DNA of 64,000 bases from Ctena decussata (Eukaryota; Mollusca; Bivalvia; Lucinida; Lucinidae). A program made the position numbers and the translations under genes. Below, piece by piece: positions 63,672 to 64,000 of this stretch. A model generated the notes under the pieces. It had not been told where the DNA came from and made no database searches. It saw only the letters and a program-made list of their open reading frames with translations. The stretch's first letter is position 1. The number at the start of each line of letters is the position of its first letter. Where the stretch lies: NCBI GenBank assembly GCA_963989385.1, contig OZ022499.1, positions 49,589,757 to 49,653,756 on the forward strand, in the 5' to 3' direction.

Positions 63672-64000
63672 GTGCTAAAATTATTATTTAGTGGGAAGAT
63701 GGTGGTTCTTGTAAATCTAGCAACAGAGTGCAGATGATAAAAGTATTGCCAATAATTCAAGGAGAATTTAATTTTTTTGATTCTCAAAAAATGTACAGTA
63801 ATATGTTGGAGCCCCTTCATTATGGAGCATTCACAGATTATTTTTGAATTATTATCAAATACTCATCTAGTCTGGAACTCTGTTGCAAGATGCATGATAA
63901 ATTTGCATATGAGACACGTGTTAAAAGGTCTGTCTCAAGACAAATACCTTGTCTGTATTGTGACATCTTGTGTTGAATGAATACACTGTAAGGGGAAGCA
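63672..64000 (+). other. NSL1 3' flank with a half family M MITE
   Basis: After the stop, a half MITE at about 63790-63885 (ATATGTTGGAGCCCCTTCAT, then TTTTTGAATTATTATCAAAT ACTC and TCTGGAACTCTG). No AATAAA was seen before the window ends. Confidence 0.5.

Overview
The window looks like nuclear DNA of a marine bivalve mollusc. It is AT-rich, has two spliceosomal-intron genes on the + strand, and is filled with nested non-autonomous transposable elements of the type known from bivalves: pearl-like / Helitron-like elements with GTCC microsatellites and internal tandem repeats, a Meta-type SINE, palindromic MITEs and Tc1/mariner relatives. No bacterial features, tRNA gene, rRNA gene or CRISPR array is present. 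The species cannot be named from sequence alone.

Gene 1 (16638-38666, +) is the complete coding part of translation initiation factor eIF5. It has ten coding exons whose splice phases all agree, giving 456 residues, with the N-terminal GAP arginine, the C2-C2 zinc finger, an acidic/basic linker, the W2 (HEAT) domain and the conserved acidic C-terminus. Its leader carries one weak-context upstream AUG whose reading frame runs over the true start, which suggests the initiation-stringency feedback known for eIF5. Gene 2 (52140-63671, +) has five coding exons giving 246 residues and is best read as the kinetochore Mis12-complex subunit NSL1. A perfect NRF1-type palindrome lies just upstream of its AUG. 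The two genes are co-oriented, about 13.5 kb apart, and there is no sign that they are functionally linked.

Layout: 1-16.4 kb is gene-free sequence with several Helitron-like elements (families A, B, C, D, J), an MITE and a possible eIF5 promoter near 7.4 kb. 16.4-38.7 kb is eIF5, with introns holding family A, E, F, G, H and I elements, a piggyBac-like MITE, a hAT-like element and a SINE. 38.7-52.1 kb is intergenic: palindromic MITEs, a pogo-like element with a mariner-like element inside it, a degenerate family L array with another pogo-like insert, and SINEs. 52.1-63.7 kb is NSL1. Its 7.5-kb first intron holds a modular foldback element with two hAT-like MITEs and a family K element inside it, plus a broken LINE ORF1 on the minus strand.

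The most unusual signal is in the repeats. Several Helitron-like families carry internal arrays with periods of exactly or nearly 145-146 bp (E: seven consecutive intervals of 146; K: four of 145; G: mostly 145). Two related families (D and F) have spacings falling in three classes about one DNA turn apart (146/147, 156/157, 167/168). Three families share the 12-mer AGGTCAAGGTCA, a nuclear-receptor DR0 site. At least eight families appear to share one degenerate core of about 55 bp. Family letters (A-L, M, N, P, Q) are labels made for this report. All calls come from reading the sequence by eye; no search was run.
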